A program made the translations under genes and the position numbers. From an uncultured Pseudomonadota bacterium (GTDB lineage: Bacteria > Pseudomonadota > Gammaproteobacteria > Methylococcales > Methylomonadaceae), in NCBI GenBank assembly GCA_903858105.1, contig CAIOHN010000297.1, forward strand, positions 1 to 34,377: a stretch of DNA of 34,377 nt, in the 5' to 3' direction. Positions 1-9,295 of the stretch are shown here, piece by piece; within the stretch, counting starts at the first letter, position 1, and every line of letters starts with the position of its first letter. The notes under the pieces were generated by a model, which saw nothing but the letters and a program-made list of their open reading frames with translations, was not told where the DNA came from and searched no databases.

Positions 1-24
1 GACAAGCATATATTTCAAGATAGC

Positions 25-105
25 GTAGCCTGTATGCAGCGCAGCGGAATACGCGGAAATCGAAACCCGCTGGTCCCGGATTTCGCTACGCTGCATCCAG
101 GCTAC
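25..105. repeat. REP/BIME-like imperfect inverted repeat
   Basis: Left arm GTAGCCTGTATGCAGCGCAGCGGAAT; reverse complement of the right arm is GTAGCCTGGATGCAGCGTAGCGAAAT. A related unit lies at 530-564. Confidence 0.7.
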
Positions 106-184
106 GGCGCTAACGGCATCGTACAACCGGCATTTAAACGATGATTGACATCAAAAGGGAAAACCTGGCGTTTAAGTTATGGCA

Positions 185-460
185 TTACCATGGCTGCCGC
201 GGCGCTTCTGGATAGTCTGCCCACTTATAACAGCCGCCGCCACTGCGTCCCGCACCCCCATCGCAACTGTCGAGTTCAAAGCAAGCTTGTTTGTCTAATG
301 CCGAGTACCCTGCGGCCTGTGTACTAACCCAATTGAATTGTCCTGACACATTCTCCATCCAAAAACAGTGTCCTGGCTGAGCATAGCTTGCGATGGGCAC
401 CGTTGCGCAACCCGCAAGGTTTAAAATAAGCAGAGGAAGGGTGTACAAAAAATGTTTCAT
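185..460 (-). CDS. Small Cys-rich putative lipoprotein (91 aa)
   Basis: ORF MKHFLYTLPLLILNLAGCATVP... has a signal peptide with lipobox LAGC and four further Cys in the mature part. Confidence 0.6.
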   Translation of the reverse strand: MKHFLYTLPLLILNLAGCATVPIASYAQPGHCFWMENVSGQFNWVSTQAAGYSALDKQACFELDSCDGGAGRSGGGCYKWADYPEAPRQPW

Positions 461-529
461 TTTTTATTTTCCCACTTTGGTAAGTTTTAAGTCATAAGTA
501 CGACAAAATAAGCGCCGACAAACACTAGC

Positions 530-564
530 GTAGCCCGGATTCCGCTGCGCTGCATCCAGGCTAC
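530..564. repeat. REP-like palindrome
   Basis: GTAGCCCGGATTCCGCTGCGCTGCATCCAGGCTAC; the ends form a GTAGCC(C)GGAT / ATCC(A)GGCTAC stem. Shares arm sequence with 25-105. Confidence 0.7.
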
Positions 565-935
565 AGGTCTATACAGAACGAATTAAACGCCAGATTAAGT
601 ATTTTAACAAACGCTATCAGATGTTTATAGCCGTTAGGGCTGATGGGCCTCTGCTTAATCCAAGCCCAAAGCTCCCAAGCGCTTGACGCTGTAGATTTCG
701 CTAGGAACTGGTTTTATATGCCAGCGCAACTACCCAGATGCAGCCAGAGTGCAGATTTGGTAATATGCATTACCAGTTGCTAAATTGCCTGCTGAGTTGT
801 GGGGTAGCGAGGTGCGTCGTCCTTACATTTCAGAGAAGGAACTGCCGGGGCACCTCCAATGTCAGCCACTATAAGTCACACCCTAGCACCCAACAAGGGC
901 AGTCAAACCCCGACCAGCCCTAGCTATCACTTTAA

Positions 936-2945
936 ATGACCCCAAAACTCAATCCCCAACAACTTGCTGCCGTTAAAATTATCGATCATCCCCTGCTGGT
1001 TTTGGCGGGTGCCGGTAGCGGTAAAACGCGGGTAATTACCGAGAAAATCGCTTATCTGGTGCAGCAAGGTATCGCGGCGCGGCATATTGCGGCGGTGACG
1101 TTTACCAATAAGGCGGCGCGGGAGATGCGTAATCGGGTGAGTCGCTTGATTGACGACAAGCAAAGCCGTGGCTTAAGAGTGTCCACCTTCCATTCGTTGG
1201 GGCTGGATATTTTGCGCAAAGAACACAAGGCTTTGGGCTATAAAGCGGCGATTACCTTGTTTGACGAGCAGGACAAGTTGGGCCTGATCAAGCAACTGAT
1301 CAATCACGGGGTGGAAGGCTGCGACATCGACGCCGCAGAAACTTACAACCAACGTATCGGGCAATGGAAGAACGCTTTCGTCAGCCCCGAGCAGGCGTTA
1401 AATAAAGCCGAGGACGCCGAAACCGTGGCCGCCGCGATGTTGTATCAGCATTTTAATCGCAGCTTAAAAGCCTATAACGCGGTGGATTTTGACGATTTGA
1501 TCTGGTTGCCGGTGGTGCTGTTTCAACAACATCCGGAAATTTTGCAAAAATGGCAAAACAAAATCCGCTATCTGCTGGTGGATGAGTATCAGGATACCAA
1601 TATCACCCAATACCAGCTGGTACGCGCCTTGGCGGGCAGTTTGGGACGCTTTACCGTGGTGGGTGACGACGATCAATCGATTTACGCCTGGCGCGGTGCT
1701 CAGCCGGAAAATCTGGCGCAACTGCAAAAAGACTATAGCCGCTTGCAGGTGATTAAGCTGGAGCAAAACTATCGTTCGGCCGGACGGATTTTAAAAGTAG
1801 CCAATCAGTTAATTGCCAATAACCCACATGCGTTTGAGAAAAAGCTATGGAGTGATTTGGGTTACGGTGACCCGCTGCGGGTTTTAGCCCACAAAAACGA
1901 CATAGCCGAATCCAAACAAATCACCGCCGAGATCGTGCATCACCGCTTTAAAACTGGCGGCAGTTACGGCGATTACGCGATTTTGTATCGCGGCAATCAC
2001 CAGTCGCGCTTGTTCGAGCGTGAATTGCGCGAAAACAATGTGCCCTATTTCATCAGCGGCAGCGCTTCGTTTTTTTCGTATGCAGAAATCAAGGACGTGC
2101 TGGCTTATTTGCGTTTGCTGGTAAATCGCGACGACGACGCGGCATTTTTGCGCGTCATCAATACCCCGCGTCGTGAGATTGGCCCGACCACTTTGGAAAA
2201 GCTGGGTGCCTATGCCAACGAGCGGCATATTAGTCTGTTTGCAGCCTGTTCCGAGTTTGGCTTGCAGCAGCGCTTGTCAGAAAAATCCGTGCAGCGCTTG
2301 GCCAAGTTTTGCGACTGGCTAAAAGATACGGCTATCCAGATCGAACGCGAAGACACCTTTGTGGTGATCAATAAGATGATCGATGAGATTAATTATTCGG
2401 CGTGGCTGCAAGAGAACAGCAAAACCCCGGCGTCGGCCGAGCGTAAATTAAAAAATGTCTATGAATTGGTCGAATGGCTGCAACGCATCGCCACCAAGGA
2501 GCACGGTAGCGAACAGTCTTTGGCGGAAGTGATCGCCAAGGTGATGTTGTTGGATATTCTGGATCGCAATCAGGAGCAAGAAGCCGGCGACCAGGTGAGT
2601 TTGATGACCTTGCACGCCGCCAAGGGTTTGGAGTTTCCGCATGTGTTTTTGATCGGCATGGAGGAAAATCTGTTGCCGCATCAGGCCAGTATCGAATCGG
2701 AAAATATTGAAGAAGAACGACGATTGGCCTATGTCGGTATCACCCGTGCCCAACAGACCATGACCTTTAGTTATTGCACCCACCGCAAACGCTACGGCGA
2801 AATGGCCGAGTGCGAACCCAGCCGATTTTTAAGCGAATTGCCGGAAGAGGATTTGGAATGGGCCAACAAAAAACAACTGGCGCCAGAAGAAGTCAAGCAA
2901 CGCGGCAAAGCCAGTTTGGCTACTTTAAAATCGATGCTGGCCTGA
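936..2945 (+). CDS. rep: ATP-dependent DNA helicase Rep (UvrD/Rep superfamily 1)
   Basis: 669 aa; LVLAGAGSGKTRVITEKIAYL (Walker A), LLVDEYQDTN, VVGDDDQSIYAWRGA, LMTLHAAKGLEFPHVFLIG motifs; N-terminus closely resembles E. coli Rep. Confidence 0.95.
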   Translation: MTPKLNPQQLAAVKIIDHPLLVLAGAGSGKTRVITEKIAYLVQQGIAARHIAAVTFTNKAAREMRNRVSRLIDDKQSRGLRVSTFHSLGLDILRKEHKALGYKAAITLFDEQDKLGLIKQLINHGVEGCDIDAAETYNQRIGQWKNAFVSPEQALNKAEDAETVAAAMLYQHFNRSLKAYNAVDFDDLIWLPVVLFQQHPEILQKWQNKIRYLLVDEYQDTNITQYQLVRALAGSLGRFTVVGDDDQSIYAWRGAQPENLAQLQKDYSRLQVIKLEQNYRSAGRILKVANQLIANNPHAFEKKLWSDLGYGDPLRVLAHKNDIAESKQITAEIVHHRFKTGGSYGDYAILYRGNHQSRLFERELRENNVPYFISGSASFFSYAEIKDVLAYLRLLVNRDDDAAFLRVINTPRREIGPTTLEKLGAYANERHISLFAACSEFGLQQRLSEKSVQRLAKFCDWLKDTAIQIEREDTFVVINKMIDEINYSAWLQENSKTPASAERKLKNVYELVEWLQRIATKEHGSEQSLAEVIAKVMLLDILDRNQEQEAGDQVSLMTLHAAKGLEFPHVFLIGMEENLLPHQASIESENIEEERRLAYVGITRAQQTMTFSYCTHRKRYGEMAECEPSRFLSELPEEDLEWANKKQLAPEEVKQRGKASLATLKSMLA

Positions 2946-2961
2946 GGACAGACCAGCATCG
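2932..2961. terminator. Hairpin between convergent rep and degQ-like genes, possible bidirectional terminator
   Basis: CGATGCTGG (2932-2940) and CCAGCATCG (2953-2961) form a perfect 9-bp stem with a 12-nt loop. No clear U-tract. Confidence 0.45.
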
Positions 2962-2969
2962 GTTAACGG

Positions 2970-4319
2970 TTATTTCAGCACCACAAAAAACGCTTCGCCA
3001 CCACGCTGCAAATTAACCACCAGCGGCGCATTGGGGTTGACCACCTGTTTAATCTCGTCCAGATTTTTGATGCGATAGCGGTTGGCGGTGACAATCACGT
3101 CCCCTGCCCGCAAGCCGGTTTTCCAGGCTTTGGAGTTTTGTTCAACTTGCTCGATTAGTACGCCTTCAACCTGATCTTTTGGCGTAACGCCAAGCGTTGC
3201 GCCGCTTAAGGTCGGGTGCAGTTTATCGCCAGCCAGCTGCGGTCGTTTCGGTTTGCCGATGGTGGCTTGCAGGGTTTTACGTTCTTCGCCGCGCAAGACG
3301 TCCAAAGTGGCGGTATCGCCAATTTGCAACAATCCAACGGCGTTACGGATTTGGCTGCTGCCGCTTTTGACATCCTGACCATTGAAGGCGAGGATAATAT
3401 CGCCGGGTTCCAGGCCGGCTTTTTCTGCGGGCGAACCGGCTTCGACCCGGCTGACAACAGCGCCGTGCTGGCTTTTCAAATCAAAGGCTTTGACTAAATC
3501 TGCGGTTAAATCCTGCGTGGTCACGCCTAACAGGCCGCGACGTACTTCGCCATGCTGTACCAGCGACTCCATCAGTCTGACCGCCATATTGGACGGAATG
3601 GCAAAGCCAATGCCGACATTGCCGCCGTTTGGGGCCAAAATTGCGGTGTTCATGCCGACGAATTCGCCGCGTAAATTAACCAATGCACCACCGGAGTTGC
3701 CGGGGTTGATGGAGGCGTCGGTTTGGATAAAGTCTTCATAGCCTTCTATGCCCAGCCCGGAGCGGCCCAAGGCGCTGACAATGCCAGAGGTAACGGTTTG
3801 GCCCAAGCCAAACGGATTGCCGATCGCCACCACAAAGTCCCCGACTCTGAGTTGACCAGAATCTGCAATTTTTAAGGCCGCCAGATTGTCGGCGGGGATT
3901 TGGATGACCGCAACGTCGGCTTCAGGGTCGGTGCCCAGCAGTTTGGCGTTGAGTTGTCGGCCATCGCTAAGTGTGACAGTGATTTTGTCGGCTTTGTCGA
4001 TGACGTGGTTATTGGTCAACACATAGCCTTGATCTTTGTCGATGATCACGCCAGAGCCCAAGCTGTTTTTTTGCTGTTGCCGTGAGTTTTTGGGGATATT
4101 GAAAAAACGGCGCAGCGCCGGATCGTTCAGTAACGGATTGATCTGTACACCAACGTTGGTGGATGTGGAAATGTTAACCACGGCCGGCATGCTTTGCTCC
4201 AGCATGGGTGCCAACGAGGGCAAGGTATTGCCATCGACTTGCGCAGGCAAAGCGGCATCGGCGCGCAAATTACCTAGGCATAACAAAAAAATCAGAAATA
4301 GTTTGCTGAAGTTCATCAT
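2970..4319 (-). CDS. degQ: DegP/DegQ (HtrA) family periplasmic serine endoprotease with two PDZ domains
   Basis: Signal peptide; triad motifs TNNHVID, DPEADVAVI, GNSGGALVN; two C-terminal PDZ-like regions. Start chosen at MMNFSKLF; the ORF is open to 4382. Confidence 0.9.
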   Translation of the reverse strand: MMNFSKLFLIFLLCLGNLRADAALPAQVDGNTLPSLAPMLEQSMPAVVNISTSTNVGVQINPLLNDPALRRFFNIPKNSRQQQKNSLGSGVIIDKDQGYVLTNNHVIDKADKITVTLSDGRQLNAKLLGTDPEADVAVIQIPADNLAALKIADSGQLRVGDFVVAIGNPFGLGQTVTSGIVSALGRSGLGIEGYEDFIQTDASINPGNSGGALVNLRGEFVGMNTAILAPNGGNVGIGFAIPSNMAVRLMESLVQHGEVRRGLLGVTTQDLTADLVKAFDLKSQHGAVVSRVEAGSPAEKAGLEPGDIILAFNGQDVKSGSSQIRNAVGLLQIGDTATLDVLRGEERKTLQATIGKPKRPQLAGDKLHPTLSGATLGVTPKDQVEGVLIEQVEQNSKAWKTGLRAGDVIVTANRYRIKNLDEIKQVVNPNAPLVVNLQRGGEAFFVVLK

Positions 4320-4462
4320 GGTTTTTGGGTTCCAGGCAGTTAAGTTGTCAGCATTGACATGCTGAGTGGCAAAATGTTTCACTGAGAGTTTAGTTAATAA
4401 TCGACTATCATTATCGGTGTTTTCTTATTGGATTCCTTCACTTTTTAATCTGCAAATAACAC

Positions 4463-5794
4463 GTGGCTGTCGACATTCATTCCGCTGAAGGCCGGGTTAT
4501 TCGGCAATTAATTCCGCTTTCAACATTGCCTTTCAATAAATTTGAGGCGCTGTGCGCACAAATCAAGATTGAAAATGCGGATGAAGGGCAATTTTTGTTT
4601 AAGTGCGGCGACGAACGTAACGAATTGGTTTATCTTGTGCAAGGTAGCGTTACCTTGCAAACCGACGTTTTGAAAATCGAAACCATCAAGTCGGATAGTC
4701 CCTCGGCCCGCTTTGCCCTGGCGCATCAAATCCCCAGGAAAGTGAATGCCGTCGCCTCCAGCAGGATTCGCTTTTTGCGAGTGGATGCTGAATTGATGAA
4801 ATCTGCTCAAGATGTCCCATATCAAGAATCAGAGAGCTTTATGGTTGCCGACGACTTAGATGCCAATGACGACTGGATGACGACTTTGCTAAAGTCTCCG
4901 GTATTTCGTGCGTTGCCGCCTGCCAATTTGCAAAAAATTTTGATGGGCATGCAGGAAGTTAACATTGAAGCCGGCAATGTTATCGTCAGTCAGGGCGAGA
5001 TCGGCGATTACTACTACATCATCAAAAAAGGCCAATGCCTGGTCAGCAGAAAGCCGGCTCCCAATGCCAAAGAAATCAAACTGGCGCAATTAGCTGACCA
5101 AGATACTTTTGGCGAGGATTCGTTAATTTCCGGCGAGCCGCGCAATGTCTCGATTACCGCGATGACCGATGTGTCTTTGTTGCGGTTGGGTAAGGAGCAA
5201 TTCCTGACCTTGATCAAACAACCCACTCTGAAATACATCAGCTACCAGGAGGCGCAGGATTTGGTGGCCAAAGGTGCCGATCTTATCGACGTCAGAGAGC
5301 CGGATCAATACAAAGCCAAGCATCTGCCGCTGAGTATGAATATGCCGTTTTTTTCGTTGCGGATGCAGCTAAAAAGCTTGAATCGTCAGCACCCGATTGT
5401 GGTGGTTTGCCAAAATGGCAAGATGAGCGAAACCACGGCGTTTATCTTGATGCGACATAAATTCAACGCCTTGATTTTAACCGGTGGTATCGATGCTATC
5501 AGTCCTGATCAATTCAAGCCACCCTCGTCATTTCCGATAGACGACGGCATAGAAACCAGTAACTTTAGAGAGATTGGTAGCGACATTGTCACCAGTCAGA
5601 CGCTGTCTGAGGCCGCTGTCATACCTGATGAAACCGAGCGTTTGCGCCGTTTTCTGCAGCAACTCAAGACCAAATACAATATTTTGGAAGCTGAGAAAAA
5701 AGCTTTGGAGATGAAATATTTGGCGCTTGCCAAATTTACTGAATCGCTAAAAGCAGAGCTGGATGCGATTAAGAAAGCCGGTGGCGGTGGCTAG
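4463..5794 (+). CDS. Two cyclic-nucleotide-binding-like domains + rhodanese domain + C-terminal coiled coil
   Basis: GTG start; cNMP-type motifs (GEIGDYYYIIKKGQCLV, FGEDSLISGEPRNVSITA), a first degenerate cNMP-like unit, rhodanese VDLIDVREP-like and VVVCQNGKMSE (Cys loop), terminal heptad-like region. Confidence 0.8.
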   Translation: MAVDIHSAEGRVIRQLIPLSTLPFNKFEALCAQIKIENADEGQFLFKCGDERNELVYLVQGSVTLQTDVLKIETIKSDSPSARFALAHQIPRKVNAVASSRIRFLRVDAELMKSAQDVPYQESESFMVADDLDANDDWMTTLLKSPVFRALPPANLQKILMGMQEVNIEAGNVIVSQGEIGDYYYIIKKGQCLVSRKPAPNAKEIKLAQLADQDTFGEDSLISGEPRNVSITAMTDVSLLRLGKEQFLTLIKQPTLKYISYQEAQDLVAKGADLIDVREPDQYKAKHLPLSMNMPFFSLRMQLKSLNRQHPIVVVCQNGKMSETTAFILMRHKFNALILTGGIDAISPDQFKPPSSFPIDDGIETSNFREIGSDIVTSQTLSEAAVIPDETERLRRFLQQLKTKYNILEAEKKALEMKYLALAKFTESLKAELDAIKKAGGGG

Positions 5795-5832
5795 TCGGAC
5801 AAAACCGCTAGCCCGCCAACGCCTTCAAGACC

Positions 5833-5855
5833 ATCAAATAAGCGGATTATTTGAT
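5833..5855 (+). terminator. AT-rich hairpin, candidate terminator
   Basis: ATCAAATAA-GCGGA-TTATTTGAT, perfect 9-bp stem followed by TTTT; overlaps the rpmG 3' end. Confidence 0.35.
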
Positions 5856-6002
5856 TTTGGCTTCTTTGTACATCACATGCTTGCGAACCACAGGATCAAA
5901 TTTTTTGATCTCCATTTTTTCGGGCATGGTTTTTTTGTTTTTGGTGGTGGTATAGAAATGGCCGGTGCCTTCGCTAGATACCAATTTAATTTTGTCACGC
6001 AT
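5847..6002 (-). CDS. rpmG: 50S ribosomal protein L33
   Basis: Manual translation [51 protein letters not shown] (51 aa). Below the ORF track cutoff. Cys-free form. Confidence 0.95.
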   Translation of the reverse strand: MRDKIKLVSSEGTGHFYTTTKNKKTMPEKMEIKKFDPVVRKHVMYKEAKIK

Positions 6003-6013
6003 GGTAAATCTCC

Positions 6014-6250
6014 TTAAACTTGATCGCCACGGCTACGAATGTCGGCCAAAACCGCATCGATACCGTTCTTGTCGATGATACGCATACCTTTCGACGATAC
6101 TCTTAAACGCACCCAACGATTTTCGCTTTCAACCCAGAATCTGTGGTGATGCAGATTAGGTGTAAAACGTCTTTTGGTTCTATTCATTGCGTGTGAAACA
6201 TTGTGCCCGCTCATAGGGCGCTTACCTGTTACTTGGCATACTCTGGACAT
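6014..6250 (-). CDS. rpmB: 50S ribosomal protein L28
   Basis: [52 protein letters not shown]...; true start is internal to the longer ORF. Confidence 0.95.
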   Translation of the reverse strand: MSRVCQVTGKRPMSGHNVSHAMNRTKRRFTPNLHHHRFWVESENRWVRLRVSSKGMRIIDKNGIDAVLADIRSRGDQV

Positions 6251-6389
6251 GACTACCTCAATGCGAGCTTTTAATTCAAAATAGCCGGGCTTTATATCAA
6301 AAATTCTTTTGTTGGTAAACAACAGTCTGGAAAATAAATTTGTTAAAATCGTTTTTATTTCCACTTGCTCCGCAAAATACAGGACTTTA

Positions 6390-7340
6390 ATGACAATTAA
6401 ACTCGGCATGGTCATGGATCCCATCGGCCAGATCAATATTAAAAAAGACACCAGTTTTGCGATGCTGCTGGAAGCGCAGGCGCGCGGCTGGGAATTGCAT
6501 TACATGGAATTGTCCGACCTGTTTCTTAGCAACGGCAAGGCTTACGCCCGCACCCGCTTACTGGAAGTTGAACGCGACCCAAACCAATGGCACCGGTTTA
6601 TGGGCGAACAGCAGATTGATCTTGGCGATTTGGACGCGATCATCATGCGCAAAGATCCGCCATTTAACCAGGAATATATTTATGCGACCTACATCCTGGA
6701 GTAAGCCGAGCGGCAAGGTGCTTATGTTTTAAACAAACCGCAGTCGCTACGCGATGCCAACGAAAAAATGTTTACCGCCTGGTTTCCGCAGTGCTGCACC
6801 GACACGCTGGTTGCCAGAGATCCACAAAAAATCCGTGATTTTCTGAAAGAACATGGCGAAATTATTCTTAAGCCACTGGATGGTATGGGCGGCGCGTCGA
6901 TTTTTCATGTGCGCGAAAACGATCCCAACCTCAGCGTCATTCTGGAAACCATGACCTCACATGGCAGTAGTTTCATAATGGCTCAAAAATATTTGCCCGC
7001 CGTAAAAGACGGCGACAAACGTATTCTGGTGGTCAATGGCGAGCCCGTGCCCTATTGCCTGGCGCGGATTCCGGCCAGCGGCGAAAGTCGAGGCAATCTG
7101 GCGGCTGGCGGACGCGGTGAAGGCCGAGAACTAAGCGCACGGGATCGCTGGATTGCCGAACAAGTGGGGCCGACTTTACGCGAGAAAGGTCTGGTTTTCG
7201 TCGGATTGGATGTGATCGGCGATTATTTGACCGAAGTGAATGTTACCAGCCCAACCTGTGTGCAAGAGTTGGATAAACAGTTTGGGATCAACATCAGCGC
7301 CCAGTTAATGGATCACATCGCTGATAAAATTAAGCCTTGA
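6390..7340 (+). pseudogene. gshB: Glutathione synthetase interrupted by one in-frame TAA (6702-6704)
   Basis: [15 protein letters not shown]...YATYILE*AERQGAYVLNKPQSLRDANEKMFTAWF...ILKPLDGMGGASIFHV...; both halves are in the same frame and together give about 316 codons, as in E. coli GshB. Confidence 0.8.
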
Positions 7341-8236
7341 GTATGACAGTTCCGGAATTGACGCCAACTCCGCTATCGCAGGGCGATTCGCTACTGGCTG
7401 CGCTGTTTCTGGCGGCTGTGGTGCATACGATTATCTTGTTGGGCGTCAACTTTTCTGCCCCGCGACCGCCCAAGGTGAATAAATCGCTGGAGATCACCGT
7501 GGCGCATATGCCGGTCAAAAAGCCACCCAAGGACGCGAAATATCTGGCTGCCGAGCATCAGATCGGTGCGGGCGAAGAAACCCGCAAGCCGGAACCGCCT
7601 CAGCAGCAAATCGCCAAACCGGAGGCCCCGCCCAGTCCACCGGTTAAAAAAGTGGTGCCGCAACACGTTGCGGTGCAAGCCAAGCCGGTGACTGAAAAAG
7701 TGCTGACTCAAGCAAAAGCGCCGGTAAAAGTCGTCGCCGAACCTGAGCAACCGATAGAATTGCCGGAAACGGCAGTGCCTGAAGAGGCTGCGCCCAAAGT
7801 ATCGCCGGAGGCTCTGCAGCAACAAATCGCCCAACTTGGCGAACGCATACGTAACAGCCAGCAAAGCGCGCAGGACACCAAAATTAAATTTGTAAACTCA
7901 ATCAGCACCCATAAATATTTGGCTGCGCAATATGTCAAAGATTGGGAAGACAAAGTTGAGCGCACCGGCAATCTGAATTATCCTGAGGCTGCCCGCGCAA
8001 AAGGCCTTGCGCAATCGTTGACCATGGATGTCGGCATAAATCAGGATGGCAGTATTTACAGCATGCGCATTGTCAGATCGTCGGGCAACGCGGCGCTGGA
8101 CGATGCGGCTAAACGTATCGTTAAAATGAGTGCGCCATTTGCTGCTTTACCTGATGATTTATTAAGAGAAGTGAACGTTTTGGTGATTACCAGGGTCTGG
8201 AAATTCTCAGACGAAACCGGCATGACTGCCCGCTAG
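7337..8236 (+). CDS. tonB: TonB-family energy transducer
   Basis: N-terminal TM, Pro-rich linker, C-terminal TonB-like NYPEAARAKGLAQSLTMDVGINQDGSI...; start TTG 7337 or ATG 7343. Follows gshB as in Pseudomonas-type clusters. Confidence 0.85.
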   Translation: MSMTVPELTPTPLSQGDSLLAALFLAAVVHTIILLGVNFSAPRPPKVNKSLEITVAHMPVKKPPKDAKYLAAEHQIGAGEETRKPEPPQQQIAKPEAPPSPPVKKVVPQHVAVQAKPVTEKVLTQAKAPVKVVAEPEQPIELPETAVPEEAAPKVSPEALQQQIAQLGERIRNSQQSAQDTKIKFVNSISTHKYLAAQYVKDWEDKVERTGNLNYPEAARAKGLAQSLTMDVGINQDGSIYSMRIVRSSGNAALDDAAKRIVKMSAPFAALPDDLLREVNVLVITRVWKFSDETGMTAR

Positions 8237-8252
8237 CCCTTATTACATTCCA

Positions 8253-8819
8253 ATGACAGACGCTACGTATTTAAATAACCAGTTTTTGATCGCCATGCCC
8301 GGCTTGGCGGATCCGCATTTTTTTCACACAGTGACCTATCTTTGTCAGCACAATGATGAAGGCGCGCTCGGCATCGTCATCAACCGGCCCACCGGCATGA
8401 AGTTGCGGGAAATTTTTGAGCAAATGGGTATAAAAACCGAACTGGAACATGTGCTGGAAACCCCGGTATTTGCCGGCGGGCCGGTGCAGCAGGAGCGCGG
8501 ATTTGTGATCCACAACGCTTGCGAGCAGCATTGGGATTCCAGCATCAGCACCGCCGACAATATCACCCTGACCAGTTCGCGGGATATTCTGGAAGCCATC
8601 GCTCAAGGCAAAGGCCCCCGGCATTATTTAATTGCCCTGGGCTATGCCGGTTGGGGTAGCGGCCAACTGGAAAAGGAAATGATCGAAAACGCCTGGCTCA
8701 ACACGCCTTGCGGCGAAGCGATTTTGTACGAAACGCCGATTGGTCAACGCTGGAATGCGGCGGCAAGTCAGTTGGGTATTGATATTAATCGGCTGACCAC
8801 ACCCGCAGGACATGGCTAA
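8253..8819 (+). CDS. yqgE: YqgE/AlgH family protein
   Basis: FLIAMPGLADPHFFHTVTYLCQHNDEGALGIVINRP matches the family; lies between tonB and ruvX. Confidence 0.93.
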   Translation: MTDATYLNNQFLIAMPGLADPHFFHTVTYLCQHNDEGALGIVINRPTGMKLREIFEQMGIKTELEHVLETPVFAGGPVQQERGFVIHNACEQHWDSSISTADNITLTSSRDILEAIAQGKGPRHYLIALGYAGWGSGQLEKEMIENAWLNTPCGEAILYETPIGQRWNAAASQLGIDINRLTTPAGHG

Positions 8820-9258
8820 GCTTGATCCGTTGGCAGCAAAGTTTGCCAGCAATGCTTATTTGGGTTTTGATTTTGGTAACAAAAAAATTGGTGTTGCCGT
8901 GGGTTACGCCGACACCGGCATTGCCAGTCCACTGCTGACCATCCGCTCGATTAACCAGGTTCCAGACTGGAATCGTATCGGCCAACTGATTGCCGAGTGG
9001 CAGCCGACAGGACTGGTAGTGGGTATTTCCCTGCAAGCCGACGGTAGTGACAACGTCATCACACCCCGGATGCAAAAGTTCTGTCGCCAATTGAATGGCC
9101 GCTACAATCTGCCGGTACACCAAATCGACGAAGCCCTGACCACGTTTGCCGCTAAACAGATGTTATACGACGACCTTAAAGTCAGCGCTGCTAAACTATG
9201 GGAAGTACAAGACCAACTGGCAGCCCAATTAATTCTGCAAAGCTGGTTTGATCAATAG
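8812..9258 (+). CDS. ruvX: Holliday junction resolvase-like RuvX/YqgF
   Basis: YLGFDFGNKKIGVAVG, VVGISLQADGS, DEALTTFAAK motifs; overlaps the yqgE end. Confidence 0.93.
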   Translation: MAKLDPLAAKFASNAYLGFDFGNKKIGVAVGYADTGIASPLLTIRSINQVPDWNRIGQLIAEWQPTGLVVGISLQADGSDNVITPRMQKFCRQLNGRYNLPVHQIDEALTTFAAKQMLYDDLKVSAAKLWEVQDQLAAQLILQSWFDQ

Positions 9259-9295
9259 TTTTGTCATAAATATAAAAACTCTAAAGACACCCAAC

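Noticed and set aside
738-923. 61-aa ORF upstream of rep
   Set aside because: No recognisable motif, signal or RBS; kept only as part of an unexplained region.
5763-6017. 84-aa plus-strand ORF across the rpmG locus
   Set aside because: Antisense to rpmG, which is clearly coding on the minus strand.
7391-7864. 157-aa minus-strand ORF opposite tonB
   Set aside because: Phe/Arg/Leu-rich mirror of the Pro/Lys/Glu-rich TonB linker; no family features.
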